Below, one piece after another: positions 9,725 through 19,529 of a stretch of DNA of 64,000 nt (within the stretch, counting starts at the first letter, position 1; the number at the start of each line of letters is the position of its first letter). The stretch spans positions 1,054,001 through 1,118,000 of the forward strand of contig NZ_AP024900.1 in NCBI RefSeq assembly GCF_024347075.1, read 5' to 3'. The notes below the pieces were generated by a model. The model saw only the letters and a program-made list of their open reading frames with translations, was not told the origin of the DNA and did no database searches. This stretch comes from Vibrio rarus. GTDB taxonomy: Bacteria; Pseudomonadota; Gammaproteobacteria; Enterobacterales; Vibrionaceae. The translations under genes and the position numbers were made by a program.

Positions 9725-12361
9725 ATGGGTAAGTCTCTCGTTATAGTGGAGTCACCAGCTAAGGCAAAAACGATCAATAAATACCTTGGTAAAGACTTCA
9801 TTGTTAAATCTAGTGTTGGTCACGTCCGTGATCTACCTACTGCTGGTCAATCCAGCGGTAAAAAGGCTACGCCTATATCCACGAAAGGATTGAGCGCAGA
9901 AGAAAAAGAACGCATTAAGAAAGCAAAGGCGAAAAAGTCGCTGATTAAGAAAATGGGGATCGACCCCTATAATAACTGGGAAGCGAATTATCAAATCTTG
10001 CCAGGTAAAGAGAAGGTCGTAGCAGAACTGCAAAAATTGGCAAAAGACGCTGACTACGTCTATCTCGCAACCGATTTGGACCGCGAAGGAGAAGCTATCG
10101 CATGGCACCTTCGTGAGATCATCGGTGGCGATGAACAGCGATATAAGCGTGTGGTCTTTAACGAAATCACTAAAAATGCCATTCAGCAGGCCTTTGAAAC
10201 CCCAGGTGAACTGAATATTGATGGTGTGAATGCCCAACAAGCGCGTCGCTTTATGGACCGTGTAGTGGGATTCATGGTGTCGCCATTATTATGGAAAAAA
10301 GTCGCTCGCGGATTATCTGCAGGGCGAGTGCAGTCGGTGGCAACCAAGCTAGTTGTTGAGCGTGAGCGTGAAATTAAAGCGTTTATTCCAGAAGAGTTCT
10401 GGGACATTCATGCCAATACGTTAACGCAAAGTGCAGCCGATTTTCGTCTCAATGTGGCACAAAGAAATGGCACGGCCTTTAAACCAACTAACGAAGCGGA
10501 TACCAAAGCGGCATTGAGCTTGTTAGAAAAGGCGCAATACGAAGTTTGTAAACGAGAAGATCGTCCAACGAAGAGTAAGCCTTCAGCCCCTTATATCACG
10601 TCCACCTTGCAACAAGCCGCCAGTACTCGACTGGGTTACGGCGTTAAGAAAACCATGATGTTGGCACAGCGTTTGTATGAAGCGGGTTACATTACCTATA
10701 TGCGTACAGACTCAACCAATTTGAGCAGTGAAGCAGTAGAAAATCTACGCAGTTTCATCAGCAGCGAATACGGTGATAACTACTTACCGCCAAAACCATT
10801 GGTTTACGGCAGTAAAGAGGGGGCTCAAGAGGCGCACGAAGCCATACGTCCTTCAAGTGTTGATGTGCAAGAGCCAGAGTTAGTGGGTGTGGATAAAGAC
10901 GCTCACAAGTTGTACGCCCTTATTTGGAATCAATTTGTTGCCTGTCAAATGACACCAGCGCAATACGATTCTACTACCATTAGTGTGAAAGCCGCTGAAT
11001 TTACCCTAAAAGCGAAAGGTCGTATCTTGAAGTTCGATGGTTGGACTCGCGTACAACGCCCTATGGGTAAAAACGAAGATCAGATCCTGCCAGAAGTGCA
11101 ATTAGGCGATATTCTATCTTTAAAAGATTTAGAACCTAAGCAACACTTTACCAAACCAACGGCGCGCTTTACCGAAGCGGCTTTGGTGAAAGAGCTCGAA
11201 AAACGTGGTATTGGTCGCCCATCGACTTATGCTTCTATTATTTCGACGATTCAAGACCGTGGTTATGTAAAAGTGGATCAACGTCGCTTTTATGCAGAAA
11301 AAATGGGTGAGATTGTTTCTGACCGTTTAGATAACAGCTTTGTTGATTTGATGAACTACGACTTTACTGCACGAATGGAGCAAAAGCTCGATCAAATTGC
11401 AGAAGGCGAGGCAACATGGACGCAAGTTCTAGATAGTTTCTTCAAAGACTTTTCAACGGAGCTGGCAACAGCAGAACTCGATTCAGATCAAGGGGGTATG
11501 GAACAAAACCATATCGTAATGACCGACATTGAATGTCCAACCTGTTCTCGCCCTATGGGGATTAGAACGGCCTCAACTGGGGTATTCTTAGGTTGTTCGG
11601 GTTATGCGCTTCCTCCTAAAGAACGCTGTAAAACCACCATTAACCTTGGTGATGAAGACGGAATTATTAACGTCTTAGAAGAAGACCCAGAAACGGCTGC
11701 ATTGCGCGCTAAGCGTCGCTGCCCTATTTGTGAAACGGCGATGGACGCCTATCTCATTGATGATAAGCGCAAACTTCACGTATGTGGTAATAACCCTAAC
11801 TGTGAAGGCCACGTGGTTGAGAATGGCGAGTTTAAGGTCAAGGGCTATGATGGCCCTGTGGTTGAGTGTGATAAATGTGGCGCTGATATGGTGTTGAAAA
11901 ACGGCCGTTTTGGTAAGTACATGGATTGCACCAACGAAGAGTGTAAAAATACGCGTAAGATTTTGCGCAATGGGGAAGTCGCGCCACCAAAAGAAGATCC
12001 TGTGCATTTACCTGAGCTTCCATGTACTCAGTCAGATGCTTATTTTGTGTTGCGAGATGGTGCTTCTGGTTTGTTTATGGCAGCCAGTAACTTCCCTAAA
12101 TCTCGTGAAACACGCGCACCTCTTGTGCAAGAGATAGCCCGCTTTAAAGACCGTATTTCACCTAAGTTCCAATACTTAGCGGATGCACCAGCACAGGACC
12201 CTGATGGGCGTCCTACTGTGGTTCGTTTTAGCCGTAAGAGTAAAGAGAATTACGTTCGCTCAGAAATTGATGGCAAACCATCTGGATGGACGGGTTTGTA
12301 TATTGATGGCAAATGGGAAATTACCGATAAACGTAAGAAACCCAAAGCAAAAAGTGAATAG
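9725..12361 (+). CDS. topA: DNA topoisomerase I
   Basis: TopA is the type IA enzyme that relaxes negative supercoils. From the ATG at 9725 ([17 protein letters not shown]) the protein has 878 residues: a TOPRIM domain with [11 protein letters not shown], the catalytic core with Tyr325 in ITYMRTDS, and C-terminal zinc-ribbon repeats with CPTC, CPIC and CDKC clusters. The frame stays open 31 codons further upstream, but that stretch has no family similarity and the E. coli protein (865) starts at MGK. A 12-kb span of standard neighbours (yciN, aroA nearby) agrees. A terminator follows directly. Confidence 0.97.
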   Translation: MGKSLVIVESPAKAKTINKYLGKDFIVKSSVGHVRDLPTAGQSSGKKATPISTKGLSAEEKERIKKAKAKKSLIKKMGIDPYNNWEANYQILPGKEKVVAELQKLAKDADYVYLATDLDREGEAIAWHLREIIGGDEQRYKRVVFNEITKNAIQQAFETPGELNIDGVNAQQARRFMDRVVGFMVSPLLWKKVARGLSAGRVQSVATKLVVEREREIKAFIPEEFWDIHANTLTQSAADFRLNVAQRNGTAFKPTNEADTKAALSLLEKAQYEVCKREDRPTKSKPSAPYITSTLQQAASTRLGYGVKKTMMLAQRLYEAGYITYMRTDSTNLSSEAVENLRSFISSEYGDNYLPPKPLVYGSKEGAQEAHEAIRPSSVDVQEPELVGVDKDAHKLYALIWNQFVACQMTPAQYDSTTISVKAAEFTLKAKGRILKFDGWTRVQRPMGKNEDQILPEVQLGDILSLKDLEPKQHFTKPTARFTEAALVKELEKRGIGRPSTYASIISTIQDRGYVKVDQRRFYAEKMGEIVSDRLDNSFVDLMNYDFTARMEQKLDQIAEGEATWTQVLDSFFKDFSTELATAELDSDQGGMEQNHIVMTDIECPTCSRPMGIRTASTGVFLGCSGYALPPKERCKTTINLGDEDGIINVLEEDPETAALRAKRRCPICETAMDAYLIDDKRKLHVCGNNPNCEGHVVENGEFKVKGYDGPVVECDKCGADMVLKNGRFGKYMDCTNEECKNTRKILRNGEVAPPKEDPVHLPELPCTQSDAYFVLRDGASGLFMAASNFPKSRETRAPLVQEIARFKDRISPKFQYLADAPAQDPDGRPTVVRFSRKSKENYVRSEIDGKPSGWTGLYIDGKWEITDKRKKPKAKSE

Positions 12362-12381
12362 CTAATTTTACTATAATGATG

Positions 12382-12419
12382 AGAGTCAACGGCATATTTA
12401 CCGTTGACTCTTTTTTTTG
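12382..12419 (+). terminator. topA intrinsic terminator
   Basis: An 11-bp perfect stem AGAGTCAACGG (12382-12392) / CCGTTGACTCT (12401-12411) with an 8-nt loop is followed by a run of eight to nine T residues. It begins 21 bp after the topA stop. Confidence 0.92.
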
Positions 12420-12543
12420 CCTGATATTTAAGCATTCGCACACATATGCATCTAAGGTAACCGTTTGCTTTTACTCTGTGTATTGAAGGCGATATTGGTA
12501 ACGTCTACAATTTACAACCTATTTTCACAAACATAGAAACCCC

Positions 12544-13848
12544 ATGAAATTTCCAGGCCAACGTAAATCTAAGCATTATTTTCCCGTTAATACTCTTGAC
12601 CCTTTAGTACCTAAAACTCGCCCAGAGTCGGGTTCAAACAGCACTTATGTAGTGGGTATTGACCAGACCTTAGTGGATATAGAAGCAAAGGTCTCGGATG
12701 ATTTCATCGCTAAGTTTAACTTAAGTAAAGGGCACTCATTAGTGGTGGATGATCGCACTGCAGAGTTGCTTTATGAAGAGTTAAAATCTCAGCAACTCAT
12801 TAGTAATGAATACGCGGGTGGAACGATAGGTAATACATTACACAACTACTCTGTCCTTGCAGATGATAAATCCATCTTATTGGGTGTCATGAGTGCGGAT
12901 ATCAAGATTGGTAGTTATGGCTTTCGTTATTTATGTAATACCTCAAGTCGTATGGATCTTAATCATTTGCAAGGGGTGGATGGTGCCATTGGCCGCTGCT
13001 TTACACTTATTTCCGACAGTGGTGAACGAACTTTCGCAATAAGTGAAGGGAAAATGAATCAACTGCATCCGGAGAGCATCCCTGAAGGGATTTTTAAAGA
13101 TGCCTCAGCCTTAGTATTAACTTCTTACCTTGTACGTTGTAAAGAGGGCGACCCTATGCCTGACGCGACGATGAAGGCCATAGAATACGCTAAACAATAT
13201 AATGTACCGGTTGTATTAACATTAGGTACTAAATATGTGATTCAACAAGATCCACAATTTTGGGTAGATTTTATTTCAGAAAATGTATCCGTTGTGGCAA
13301 TGAACGAAGAAGAAGCACTAGCACTGACAGGGTTATCCGATCCCTTATTAGCCGCAGATAAGGTATTAGATTGGGCGGATTTAGTTTTATGTACAGCAGG
13401 CCCTGTAGGACTATTTATGGCAGGTTATACCGAAGAGTCCACAAAGCGTGAAACGTCACTGCCATTATTACCTGGAACCATTGCGGAATTTAATCGCTAT
13501 GAATTCAGTCGTCCTGCCTTAAAGGCGGATTGCCGAACTCCTTTTAAAGTGTATTCACATATCGCGCCATATATGGGCGGACCGGAAAAAATCAAAAACA
13601 CCAATGGGGCAGGGGATGCAGCGTTATCTGCATTATTGCATGATTTATCAGCTAATCGATTCCATAAACAAAATATTCCTAATTCAAGTAAACATGAATA
13701 TGAATATTTAACCTATTCTTCTTTTTCTCAAGTATGTAAATACTCAAATCGTGTGAGTTACGAAGTGTTGGCACAACATTCTCCCCGCTTATCTCGTGGT
13801 CTACCAGAACGTGAAGACAACTTAGAAGAAGCGTATTGGGAAAGATAA
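12544..13848 (+). CDS. gsk: Inosine-guanosine kinase
   Basis: Gsk phosphorylates inosine and guanosine in purine salvage. The 434-residue protein belongs to the PfkB/ribokinase family: GGTIGNTLHNYSVL near residue 97 in the substrate-binding half and the catalytic NTNGAGDAALSAL motif near residue 355, whose Asp is the general base. The length and the N-terminal MKFPGQRKSKHYFPV match the proteobacterial Gsk subfamily. No good Shine-Dalgarno is visible before the ATG. Placement beside hns is the order known in Vibrio cholerae. Confidence 0.92.
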   Translation: MKFPGQRKSKHYFPVNTLDPLVPKTRPESGSNSTYVVGIDQTLVDIEAKVSDDFIAKFNLSKGHSLVVDDRTAELLYEELKSQQLISNEYAGGTIGNTLHNYSVLADDKSILLGVMSADIKIGSYGFRYLCNTSSRMDLNHLQGVDGAIGRCFTLISDSGERTFAISEGKMNQLHPESIPEGIFKDASALVLTSYLVRCKEGDPMPDATMKAIEYAKQYNVPVVLTLGTKYVIQQDPQFWVDFISENVSVVAMNEEEALALTGLSDPLLAADKVLDWADLVLCTAGPVGLFMAGYTEESTKRETSLPLLPGTIAEFNRYEFSRPALKADCRTPFKVYSHIAPYMGGPEKIKNTNGAGDAALSALLHDLSANRFHKQNIPNSSKHEYEYLTYSSFSQVCKYSNRVSYEVLAQHSPRLSRGLPEREDNLEEAYWER

Positions 13849-13861
13849 TAACAGTGTAATA

Positions 13862-14022
13862 ATACCCACCGTAGTAATTAACTGACCATTCTAGCTTGTT
13901 AAAACACATGATAACGGCGTTGTAATTTTTGAGTGTAGAACGACTACTTATCAAAAATAGCGCCTTGTTCTCAAGTGTTTTTCCTGCGCTATTTCTGACC
14001 ACTTAATTGCTGAGATTGATAC
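13862..14022. repeat. Near-full copy of dispersed MITE-like repeat (inverted orientation)
   Basis: About 160 bp that matches the reverse complement of the copy at 36845-37021 along its length: CATTCTAGCTTGTTAAAA, the ACTACTTATCAAAAA segment, and TTTTTCCTGCGCTATTTCTG. Its ends (ATACCCACC and GATTGATAC) are degenerate forms of the ATACCAATC/GATTGGTAT termini. It fills most of the gsk-hns gap. Confidence 0.85.
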
Positions 14023-14185
14023 TTTTTGTAAGCGAATGACAGTAAATGTTTCTTTTATAATTAAATAATACAACTCGTATTATATTATTATTGAAAAATC
14101 ATGTTACATCTTTACCCCGTAATAGATAAGGATAAGTCAAGAAGTATACAAATAATGACTGTCTGGTGGTTAAAGTTTAGATAAC

Positions 14186-14213
14186 AAAAAAGCTCCTATA
14201 GAGGAGCTTTTTT
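14186..14213. terminator. Bidirectional terminator between gsk and hns
   Basis: AGCTCCT (14191-14197) pairs with AGGAGCT (14202-14208) around an ATAG loop, flanked by A5 and T6. It serves hns on the minus strand and could also stop read-through from gsk. Confidence 0.85.
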
Positions 14214-14245
14214 ATGTAACGTAAATCTATAAGTTCAAAACAAAA

Positions 14246-14662
14246 TTAAGCCTTGATTAGGAACTCTTCTAGAGATTTACCCGCATCTAATTGAGCTTGA
14301 ATTGCTGATGGTGTACGGCCTTGGCCTGTCCATGTTTTATTCACGCCGCTTTCATTAACGTATTCATATTTTGCTGGGCGAGGTGCACGTTTTGTTTTTG
14401 AAGCTTTTGAAGAGCTATCACCTGCAACAGCAGCAACAAGTTCTTCGATATCGATACCTTCTTTAAGAAGTTTTTGCGCGTATTCCGCAAGTTTCTTCTC
14501 TTTTTCTTCACGAAGGGCACGCTCTTCCGCTTCATTTTCACGGCGCTCTTCAACAACGATAGTTAATTTATCTAACGCTTCTTCTAGTTGCTCTAGTGTT
14601 AGCTCACGAGAGAAAGCACGAAGGCTACGAATATTAAGTAGTGTTTTAGTAATCTCTGACAT
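14246..14662 (-). CDS. hns: H-NS family nucleoid-associated protein
   Basis: H-NS silences AT-rich and horizontally acquired DNA. The 138-residue product has an N-terminal helical oligomerisation region (about 1-65, beginning MSEITKTLLNIRSLRAFSRE), a charged linker with KASKTKRAPRPAK, and the C-terminal DNA-binding domain with TWTGQGRTP, where QGR is the AT minor-groove hook. An AGGAT site precedes the start. In V. cholerae the equivalent gene (vicH/hns) is also next to gsk. The upstream region is very AT-rich, as usual for the self-repressed gene. Confidence 0.95.
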   Translation of the reverse strand: MSEITKTLLNIRSLRAFSRELTLEQLEEALDKLTIVVEERRENEAEERALREEKEKKLAEYAQKLLKEGIDIEELVAAVAGDSSSKASKTKRAPRPAKYEYVNESGVNKTWTGQGRTPSAIQAQLDAGKSLEEFLIKA

Positions 14663-15045
14663 TTTTTATCCTATTAGATTTATGTTAACCAACCAACTGT
14701 AAACTGTACCACTTGTGCTACAGAATAAAATGATTATATAAGAGCAATATGAATAGTTAAATATAAAATAAGTAATATTGCAAAAATAATAATTGTTTTA
14801 AAATAATATGAGGCGAGTTAGGCCTAGCAGTTCAATACACCCAGATTATTAAATACGGTTTGTTCATCTGCTTGCATTATAAGTACCATATATTATGTTG
14901 TGTTATTACATTTTACAGAAGAATAATATATGTAAGTAATTACTCTAAATTGTTAGCACTTTTTGTTATTTTTGCGAAGTATTACAAATTGTAATTGTAG
15001 ATGGTTTGGTTTTTCATGCTCTGTTGTACCTAGTTTGACTTTCTA
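14663..15045. other. hns upstream AT-rich intergenic region
   Basis: About 380 bp of very AT-rich DNA between the hns start and the promoter of the riboswitch transcript. It has no credible coding frame. It should contain the hns promoter and, by composition, likely H-NS binding DNA. I see no RNA gene. Confidence 0.55.
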
Positions 15046-15073
15046 TTGCATTTCTATTGAATGTTAGTAGAAT
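15046..15073 (+). promoter_or_regulatory. Candidate promoter for the lysine-riboswitch transcript
   Basis: TTGCAT (15046-15051) and TAGAAT (15068-15073) are separated by 16 bp and lie about 50 bp ahead of the aptamer, giving a predicted start near 15080. This was chosen by eye only. Confidence 0.5.
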
Positions 15074-15122
15074 GCACCGCTCCTAGAACACCTTGTAGCA
15101 TATGCTGTCTAAAATTGCGATT

Positions 15123-15307
15123 CAAGGTGGGGTAGAGGCGCAGTTATTAATAGTAGTTAGCAATAGAGTGATGTCGTTGTAATTGTTAATGGAAGGGGTA
15201 ACTGCCGAAGCAGATGGTGTTATCAAGATCATTTGCTGGGGTTATTTTCGAAAGAAATAACACTGCCATAGTCTATTACGTTATTAAACTATGGAGCGCT
15301 ACTGTGG
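15123..15307 (+). promoter_or_regulatory. Lysine riboswitch (L-box)
   Basis: The aptamer core is recognisable: GTAGAGGCGCAG (15132-15143), the GGAAGGGGTAACTGCCGAAG block (15191-15210), CTGGGGTTATT with a TCGAA-capped hairpin GTTATTT/AAATAAC (15241-15261), CACTGCC, and the closing TATGGAGCGCTACTG. These are the conserved junction elements of the LYS element. P1 would pair GTAG (15132-15135) with CTAC (15299-15302). The segment CTACTGTGG (15299-15307) can instead pair with CTACAGTAG (15360-15368), an alternative helix that would disrupt P1 and lies 30 bp ahead of the transporter start. With no obvious terminator, translational control is likely. Confidence 0.88.
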
Positions 15308-15399
15308 AGTCATTTGTCGCCCGATAGATGGCTTGTTCAACATCAAGTCGAATAACAACCTACAGTAGATCTCTTACCGAATTTGGTTATAAGAAGATC

Positions 15400-16992
15400 A
15401 TGAATTTAATGGATTTTGCTTCATCTCCTATCTCTTTGCTGCCTCCGTTATTGGCATTGGGGTTAGCTATTATTACTCGTCGTGTGTTGCTTTCGTTAGG
15501 CGCAGGTATTGTTATTGGCGGTTTCCTTTTATCTGACAACTCCTTTAGTGGGGCGGCCAGCTACATTTTTAATACCGTATATAGCGTATTTATAGAAGAC
15601 GGAAGTATCAACTCATGGAACATGAGTATTGTGGGCTTTTTATTGCTGTTAGGCATGATGACTGCATTATTAACCTTATCTGGAGGCACGCGTGCATTCG
15701 CACTTTGGGCTCAAGCTCGGGTTAAAAGCAAACGTGGCTCAAAACTGTTGGCGGCTTTTTTAGGCGTATTCATCTTTATTGATGATTATTTTAACAGTAT
15801 TGCTGTGGGGGCGGTGGCGCGTCCTGTGACCGACCGTTTTTATGTGTCGAGAGCAAAACTGGCTTATATTTTAGATTCTACTGCCGCGCCAATGTGCGTA
15901 TTGACCCCAGCCTCTAGTTGGGGAGCGTATATTATGACCATCATAGGTGGCATATTAGTGAGCCACAATATGACGGAGTATTCCGCTCTTGGGGCCTATG
16001 TACGTTTAATTCCGATGAATTTCTATGCGGTATTTGCTCTATTAATGGTCTTTACGGTTGCTTGGTTTAAAATTGATGTTGGCGCAATGCGTCGTCATGA
16101 AATAGAAGCCTCTCAAGGACGCGGTTTTGACAATGAGAATAGCAGCCAAGATGCCCAACATGATGATGAGCTAGATATTGAACAAAGCCCTAATGGTTCA
16201 GTCCTCGATCTTATCTTGCCTATTATTACTTTAATAGTGGCGACCGTTTTGGCCATGATGTACACCGGAGGCTTAGCCCTAGCTGACGATGGACAATCGT
16301 TTACGGTATTAAGAGCGTTTGAAAATACGGATGTAGGGACGTCGCTCATTTATGGTGGTGTAATTGGGCTTGTGGTTGCGTTAGCAACGGTATGGCGTCA
16401 ACGTTTACCTTTGTTGAGTGTGAGCCGCGCATTATGGGTTGGCGCTAAATCTATGTTCGGTGCCATACTGATTCTATTGTTTGCCTGGTCCATTGGTAGC
16501 GTGATTGGTGACATGAAAACAGGGGCCTACCTCTCTTCAATGGCACAGCAAGCAAACATCAATGCTGGATGGCTGCCAGTTATTCTGTTTTTATTGGCTG
16601 GGATGATGGCCTTTTCTACCGGTACCTCTTGGGGAACCTTTGGCATTATGTTACCTATCGCTGGTGATTTGGCTGGTGCAACGGACTTAACCTTGATGTT
16701 GCCAATGTTAGGGGCAGTATTAGCCGGCTCTGTATTTGGTGACCACTGTTCTCCAATTTCAGATACAACCATACTTTCGTCAACCGGAGCACGCTGTAAT
16801 CATATGGATCATGTGACGACACAGTTACCTTATGCAGTGTCAGTAGCTCTGATTTCTTGTGTGGGCTTTATTACCTTGGGAATGACAACATCAACAATGC
16901 TTTCTTTTGCTGCCGCCAGTGTCGCCTTTGTGTTGGTGTGCCTTGTGTTGTCTATGTTATCGCGTACTAGGCTGGAAAATCAGAAGATTTAG
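15400..16992 (+). CDS. lysW: NhaC-family transporter, probable lysine transporter (LysW type)
   Basis: The 530-residue protein has about eleven or twelve membrane segments and NhaC-superfamily features: FIFIDDYFNSIAVGAVARPV near residue 125, a LDSTAAPMCVLTPASSW segment, and GSVFGDHCSPISDTTILSS near residue 448. By sequence alone it would be called a Na+/H+ antiporter, but comparative genomics of lysine riboswitches assigned such NhaC-like genes in Vibrio and Shewanella as lysine transporters (LysW), and this gene sits directly behind an L-box. I start at ATG 15400 after AAGAAG; the frame is open 24 codons upstream. A cytoplasmic acidic loop lies near 235-270. Confidence 0.8.
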   Translation: MNLMDFASSPISLLPPLLALGLAIITRRVLLSLGAGIVIGGFLLSDNSFSGAASYIFNTVYSVFIEDGSINSWNMSIVGFLLLLGMMTALLTLSGGTRAFALWAQARVKSKRGSKLLAAFLGVFIFIDDYFNSIAVGAVARPVTDRFYVSRAKLAYILDSTAAPMCVLTPASSWGAYIMTIIGGILVSHNMTEYSALGAYVRLIPMNFYAVFALLMVFTVAWFKIDVGAMRRHEIEASQGRGFDNENSSQDAQHDDELDIEQSPNGSVLDLILPIITLIVATVLAMMYTGGLALADDGQSFTVLRAFENTDVGTSLIYGGVIGLVVALATVWRQRLPLLSVSRALWVGAKSMFGAILILLFAWSIGSVIGDMKTGAYLSSMAQQANINAGWLPVILFLLAGMMAFSTGTSWGTFGIMLPIAGDLAGATDLTLMLPMLGAVLAGSVFGDHCSPISDTTILSSTGARCNHMDHVTTQLPYAVSVALISCVGFITLGMTTSTMLSFAAASVAFVLVCLVLSMLSRTRLENQKI

Positions 16993-17104
16993 TCAAGAAA
17001 ACATTGTGTAAGTTGTTGAAATCAATTTTTTCATCACTAAATGGTTGCAAAGTTTGAACGGCTTGGTTAGTGTGTTTGTACACAAATTAATTAAGCCTTA
17101 AAAC

Positions 17105-17149
17105 ATGCGCATACTTGAAATCAATCATCACCATCATCACCCTTACTAA
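17105..17149 (+). CDS. hisL: his operon leader peptide
   Basis: A 14-codon frame reads MRILEINHHHHHPY, with five consecutive His codons. It lies about 70 bp before a perfect terminator hairpin and about 150 bp before hisG, so it is the leader peptide of a ribosome-mediated transcription attenuator: stalling at the His codons when His-tRNA is scarce would favour the antiterminated form. E. coli hisL has seven His codons. No strong ribosome binding site is evident, though GCCTTAAAAC precedes the ATG. Confidence 0.9.
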   Translation: MRILEINHHHHHPY

Positions 17150-17218
17150 ACTTTCGGGCGATGTGCGCATACCCGGGAGACAACGCTCTCGGTGGTTAAA
17201 TCAAGAAACACAGATTTG

Positions 17219-17254
17219 AACCCTTGGGAGCTAAGCCCCAAGGGTTTTTTTATT
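17219..17254 (+). terminator. his operon attenuator terminator
   Basis: AACCCTTGGG (17219-17228) pairs perfectly with CCCAAGGGTT (17237-17246), loop 8 nt, followed by T7 and a further T run. It lies between hisL and hisG. Upstream inverted segments (ACCCGGGAGACAAC..CTCTCGGTGG) could form the competing hairpins. Confidence 0.9.
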
Positions 17255-17302
17255 TTTATACCATTATTAATCTAGCTGTCTATTAAGCAGAAGGAACTTG
17301 CA

Positions 17303-18199
17303 ATGCAAACACAACGTCTAAGAATTGCCATTCAAAAAAAAGGTCGTCTAAGTAAGGAATGCCAAGAACTACTTAAAAAGAGCGGTGTTAAGTTTAATAT
17401 TATGGGTGAGCGTTTGGTTGCTCATTCTTTGAATACGCCTATCGACCTTCTATTAGTCCGAGACGATGATATCCCAGGTCTTATCATGGATGGTGTGGTT
17501 GATTTAGGTTTTATCGGCGAAAATGAACTAGAAGAAGTGCGTCTAGACCGCAAAGCTAAGGGGCAACCTTTTGCCTTTAAATCACTGCGTCGCTTAGATT
17601 TTGGTACTTGCCGACTTTCTATTGCTGTTGATAAAGAAATGGACTACACCGGCCCTCAAGACTTAGCGGGTAAACGTATCGCAACCAGTTATCCTCACCT
17701 ACTGAAAGCGTTTATGGATGAGCAAAACATTGACTTTAGCACTTGTATGCTAGCGGGTTCTGTTGAAGTTGCCCCTCGAGCAGGCTTAGCCGATGGCATT
17801 GCGGACTTAGTGTCAACGGGCGCCACACTAGAAGCGAATGGCTTAAAAGAAGCAGAAGTGATTTTCCGTTCTAAAGCAACCTTGATTCAACGTGATGGTG
17901 AATTTGACCAAGATAAACTTGAGCTTATTGATAAGCTACTGACACGCATGCAAGGCGTGCAACAAGCGAAAGAATCCAAATACATTATGCTGCACGCTCC
18001 TTTAGATCGTCTTGATGAAGTAACTGCGTTACTACCTGGCGCTGAAGACCCAACGGTATTGCCTCTATCAAATGATAAGTCTAAAGCGGCTATTCACTTG
18101 GTAAGCTCTGAAAACCTATTCTGGGAAACCATGGAACAATTAAAAGAGTTGGGAGCAAGTTCAATCCTAGTTCTACCTATTGAGAAAATGATGGAGTAA
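17303..18199 (+). CDS. hisG: ATP phosphoribosyltransferase
   Basis: HisG condenses ATP and PRPP, the committed and feedback-inhibited step of histidine synthesis. The 298 residues match the long-form enzyme: [15 protein letters not shown] at the N-terminus, the PRPP-binding [15 protein letters not shown] near residue 170, and a C-terminal regulatory domain ending [13 protein letters not shown]. This long form carries its own ACT-like domain and does not need HisZ. It is the first enzyme gene of the operon, just after the attenuator, and its stop codon is adjacent to the hisD start. Confidence 0.96.
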   Translation: MQTQRLRIAIQKKGRLSKECQELLKKSGVKFNIMGERLVAHSLNTPIDLLLVRDDDIPGLIMDGVVDLGFIGENELEEVRLDRKAKGQPFAFKSLRRLDFGTCRLSIAVDKEMDYTGPQDLAGKRIATSYPHLLKAFMDEQNIDFSTCMLAGSVEVAPRAGLADGIADLVSTGATLEANGLKEAEVIFRSKATLIQRDGEFDQDKLELIDKLLTRMQGVQQAKESKYIMLHAPLDRLDEVTALLPGAEDPTVLPLSNDKSKAAIHLVSSENLFWETMEQLKELGASSILVLPIEKMME

Positions 18200-18202
18200 G
18201 TG

Positions 18203-19498
18203 ATGAGAACGGTTACTTGGCAATCTTTAAGTGCAGAACAACAAAATGCCGTTCTGCAACGCCCAGCCATAACGGAAGGGGCAAACGTCACAGCCGCAGT
18301 CAGTGCCGTTGTGTCCAGTGTAAAAGAGCAAGGGGATAAAGCATTACTTGAACTCACTGAAAAGTTTGATGGTGTTCGCTTGCAAAATATTCGAGTTTCG
18401 AAGCAAGAAATAGACCAAGCGGCGGAGCGTTTAACGGATAACATGAAAACGGCGCTTAACCAAGCGTACAAAAACATTGCTAAATTTCACCAAGCACAAA
18501 AACCAACGCCTCTTAAAGTGGAAACACAACCTGGGGTAGTATGTGAGCAAGTGACTCGTCCAATTAATAAGGTGGGTTTGTATATTCCTGGAGGTAGCGC
18601 TCCGTTACCTTCTACTGTGCTTATGTTAGGTGTGCCTGCGCAAATTGCCGGATGCAACAAGGTGGTATTGTGTTCTCCGCCACCGATTGCCGATGAAATT
18701 TTATATGTGGCAAAGCTGTGCAACATTGACGAAGTGTATAACCTAGGGGGCGGGCAAGCGATTGCCGCTATGGCTTATGGCACCGATACGGTTACCAAAG
18801 TGGATAAAATCTTTGGCCCTGGTAATGCGTATGTGACCGAAGCTAAACGACAAGTGAGCAATGATTATCGTGGTGCTGGCATTGATATGCCTGCAGGCCC
18901 TTCTGAGGTGATGGTTATTGCTGATGAAACCGCAGATGCGGAATTTGTGGCAGCGGATCTTTTGAGTCAAGCCGAGCATGGACCCGATTCACAAGTGGTG
19001 TTAGTGACGCCTTCTGTGTTGATTGCGGATCAAGTAACGGACGCGGTACAGCGCCAATTGCAGGAACTTTCTCGTCAATCTATAGCGCAACAAGCTTTAG
19101 CCTCTAGCTTGATTATCATCTCAGAATCGGTGACTCAAGCGGTGGCCATTTCTAACTACTATGGGCCTGAGCATTTGGTTGTTCAAACTAAGAACCCTCG
19201 TGAATTGTTGCCACTGCTCGATAATGCAGGCTCTATTTTCCTTGGATCTTGGTCTCCAGAATCAGCAGGAGACTATGCGTCAGGCACTAACCATGTTCTT
19301 CCTACTTATGGCTATACTCGCACTTACTCAAGCCTCGGACTTGCCGACTTTAGTAAACGTATGACAGTGCAAGAGTTAACGGCTGATGGCTTGAAAAGCC
19401 TAGCGCCAACCGTTACTACAATCGCCGACGCTGAAGGCTTAGATGCGCATAAACGCGCCGTGACCATTCGCGTAGAAAAGTTATTGTCGGCGAAGTAA
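18203..19498 (+). CDS. hisD: Histidinol dehydrogenase
   Basis: HisD carries out the last two oxidations from L-histidinol to L-histidine with NAD+ and zinc. The 431-residue protein shows [16 protein letters not shown] near residue 122, [14 protein letters not shown] near residue 203, and [12 protein letters not shown] near residue 320, which carries the catalytic Glu-His pair. I use the ATG at 18203, preceded by GGAG; the GTG at 18200 touching the hisG stop is a possible alternative. Translation is probably coupled to hisG. Confidence 0.96.
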   Translation: MRTVTWQSLSAEQQNAVLQRPAITEGANVTAAVSAVVSSVKEQGDKALLELTEKFDGVRLQNIRVSKQEIDQAAERLTDNMKTALNQAYKNIAKFHQAQKPTPLKVETQPGVVCEQVTRPINKVGLYIPGGSAPLPSTVLMLGVPAQIAGCNKVVLCSPPPIADEILYVAKLCNIDEVYNLGGGQAIAAMAYGTDTVTKVDKIFGPGNAYVTEAKRQVSNDYRGAGIDMPAGPSEVMVIADETADAEFVAADLLSQAEHGPDSQVVLVTPSVLIADQVTDAVQRQLQELSRQSIAQQALASSLIIISESVTQAVAISNYYGPEHLVVQTKNPRELLPLLDNAGSIFLGSWSPESAGDYASGTNHVLPTYGYTRTYSSLGLADFSKRMTVQELTADGLKSLAPTVTTIADAEGLDAHKRAVTIRVEKLLSAK

Positions 19499-19529
19499 AA
19501 GTAGAACAGAAGTAGAGGAAGATGGAAGC

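Noticed and set aside
9833..10240. A 135-residue minus-strand frame inside topA.
   Set aside because: It is antisense to conserved topA codons and has no recognisable domain or ribosome binding site.
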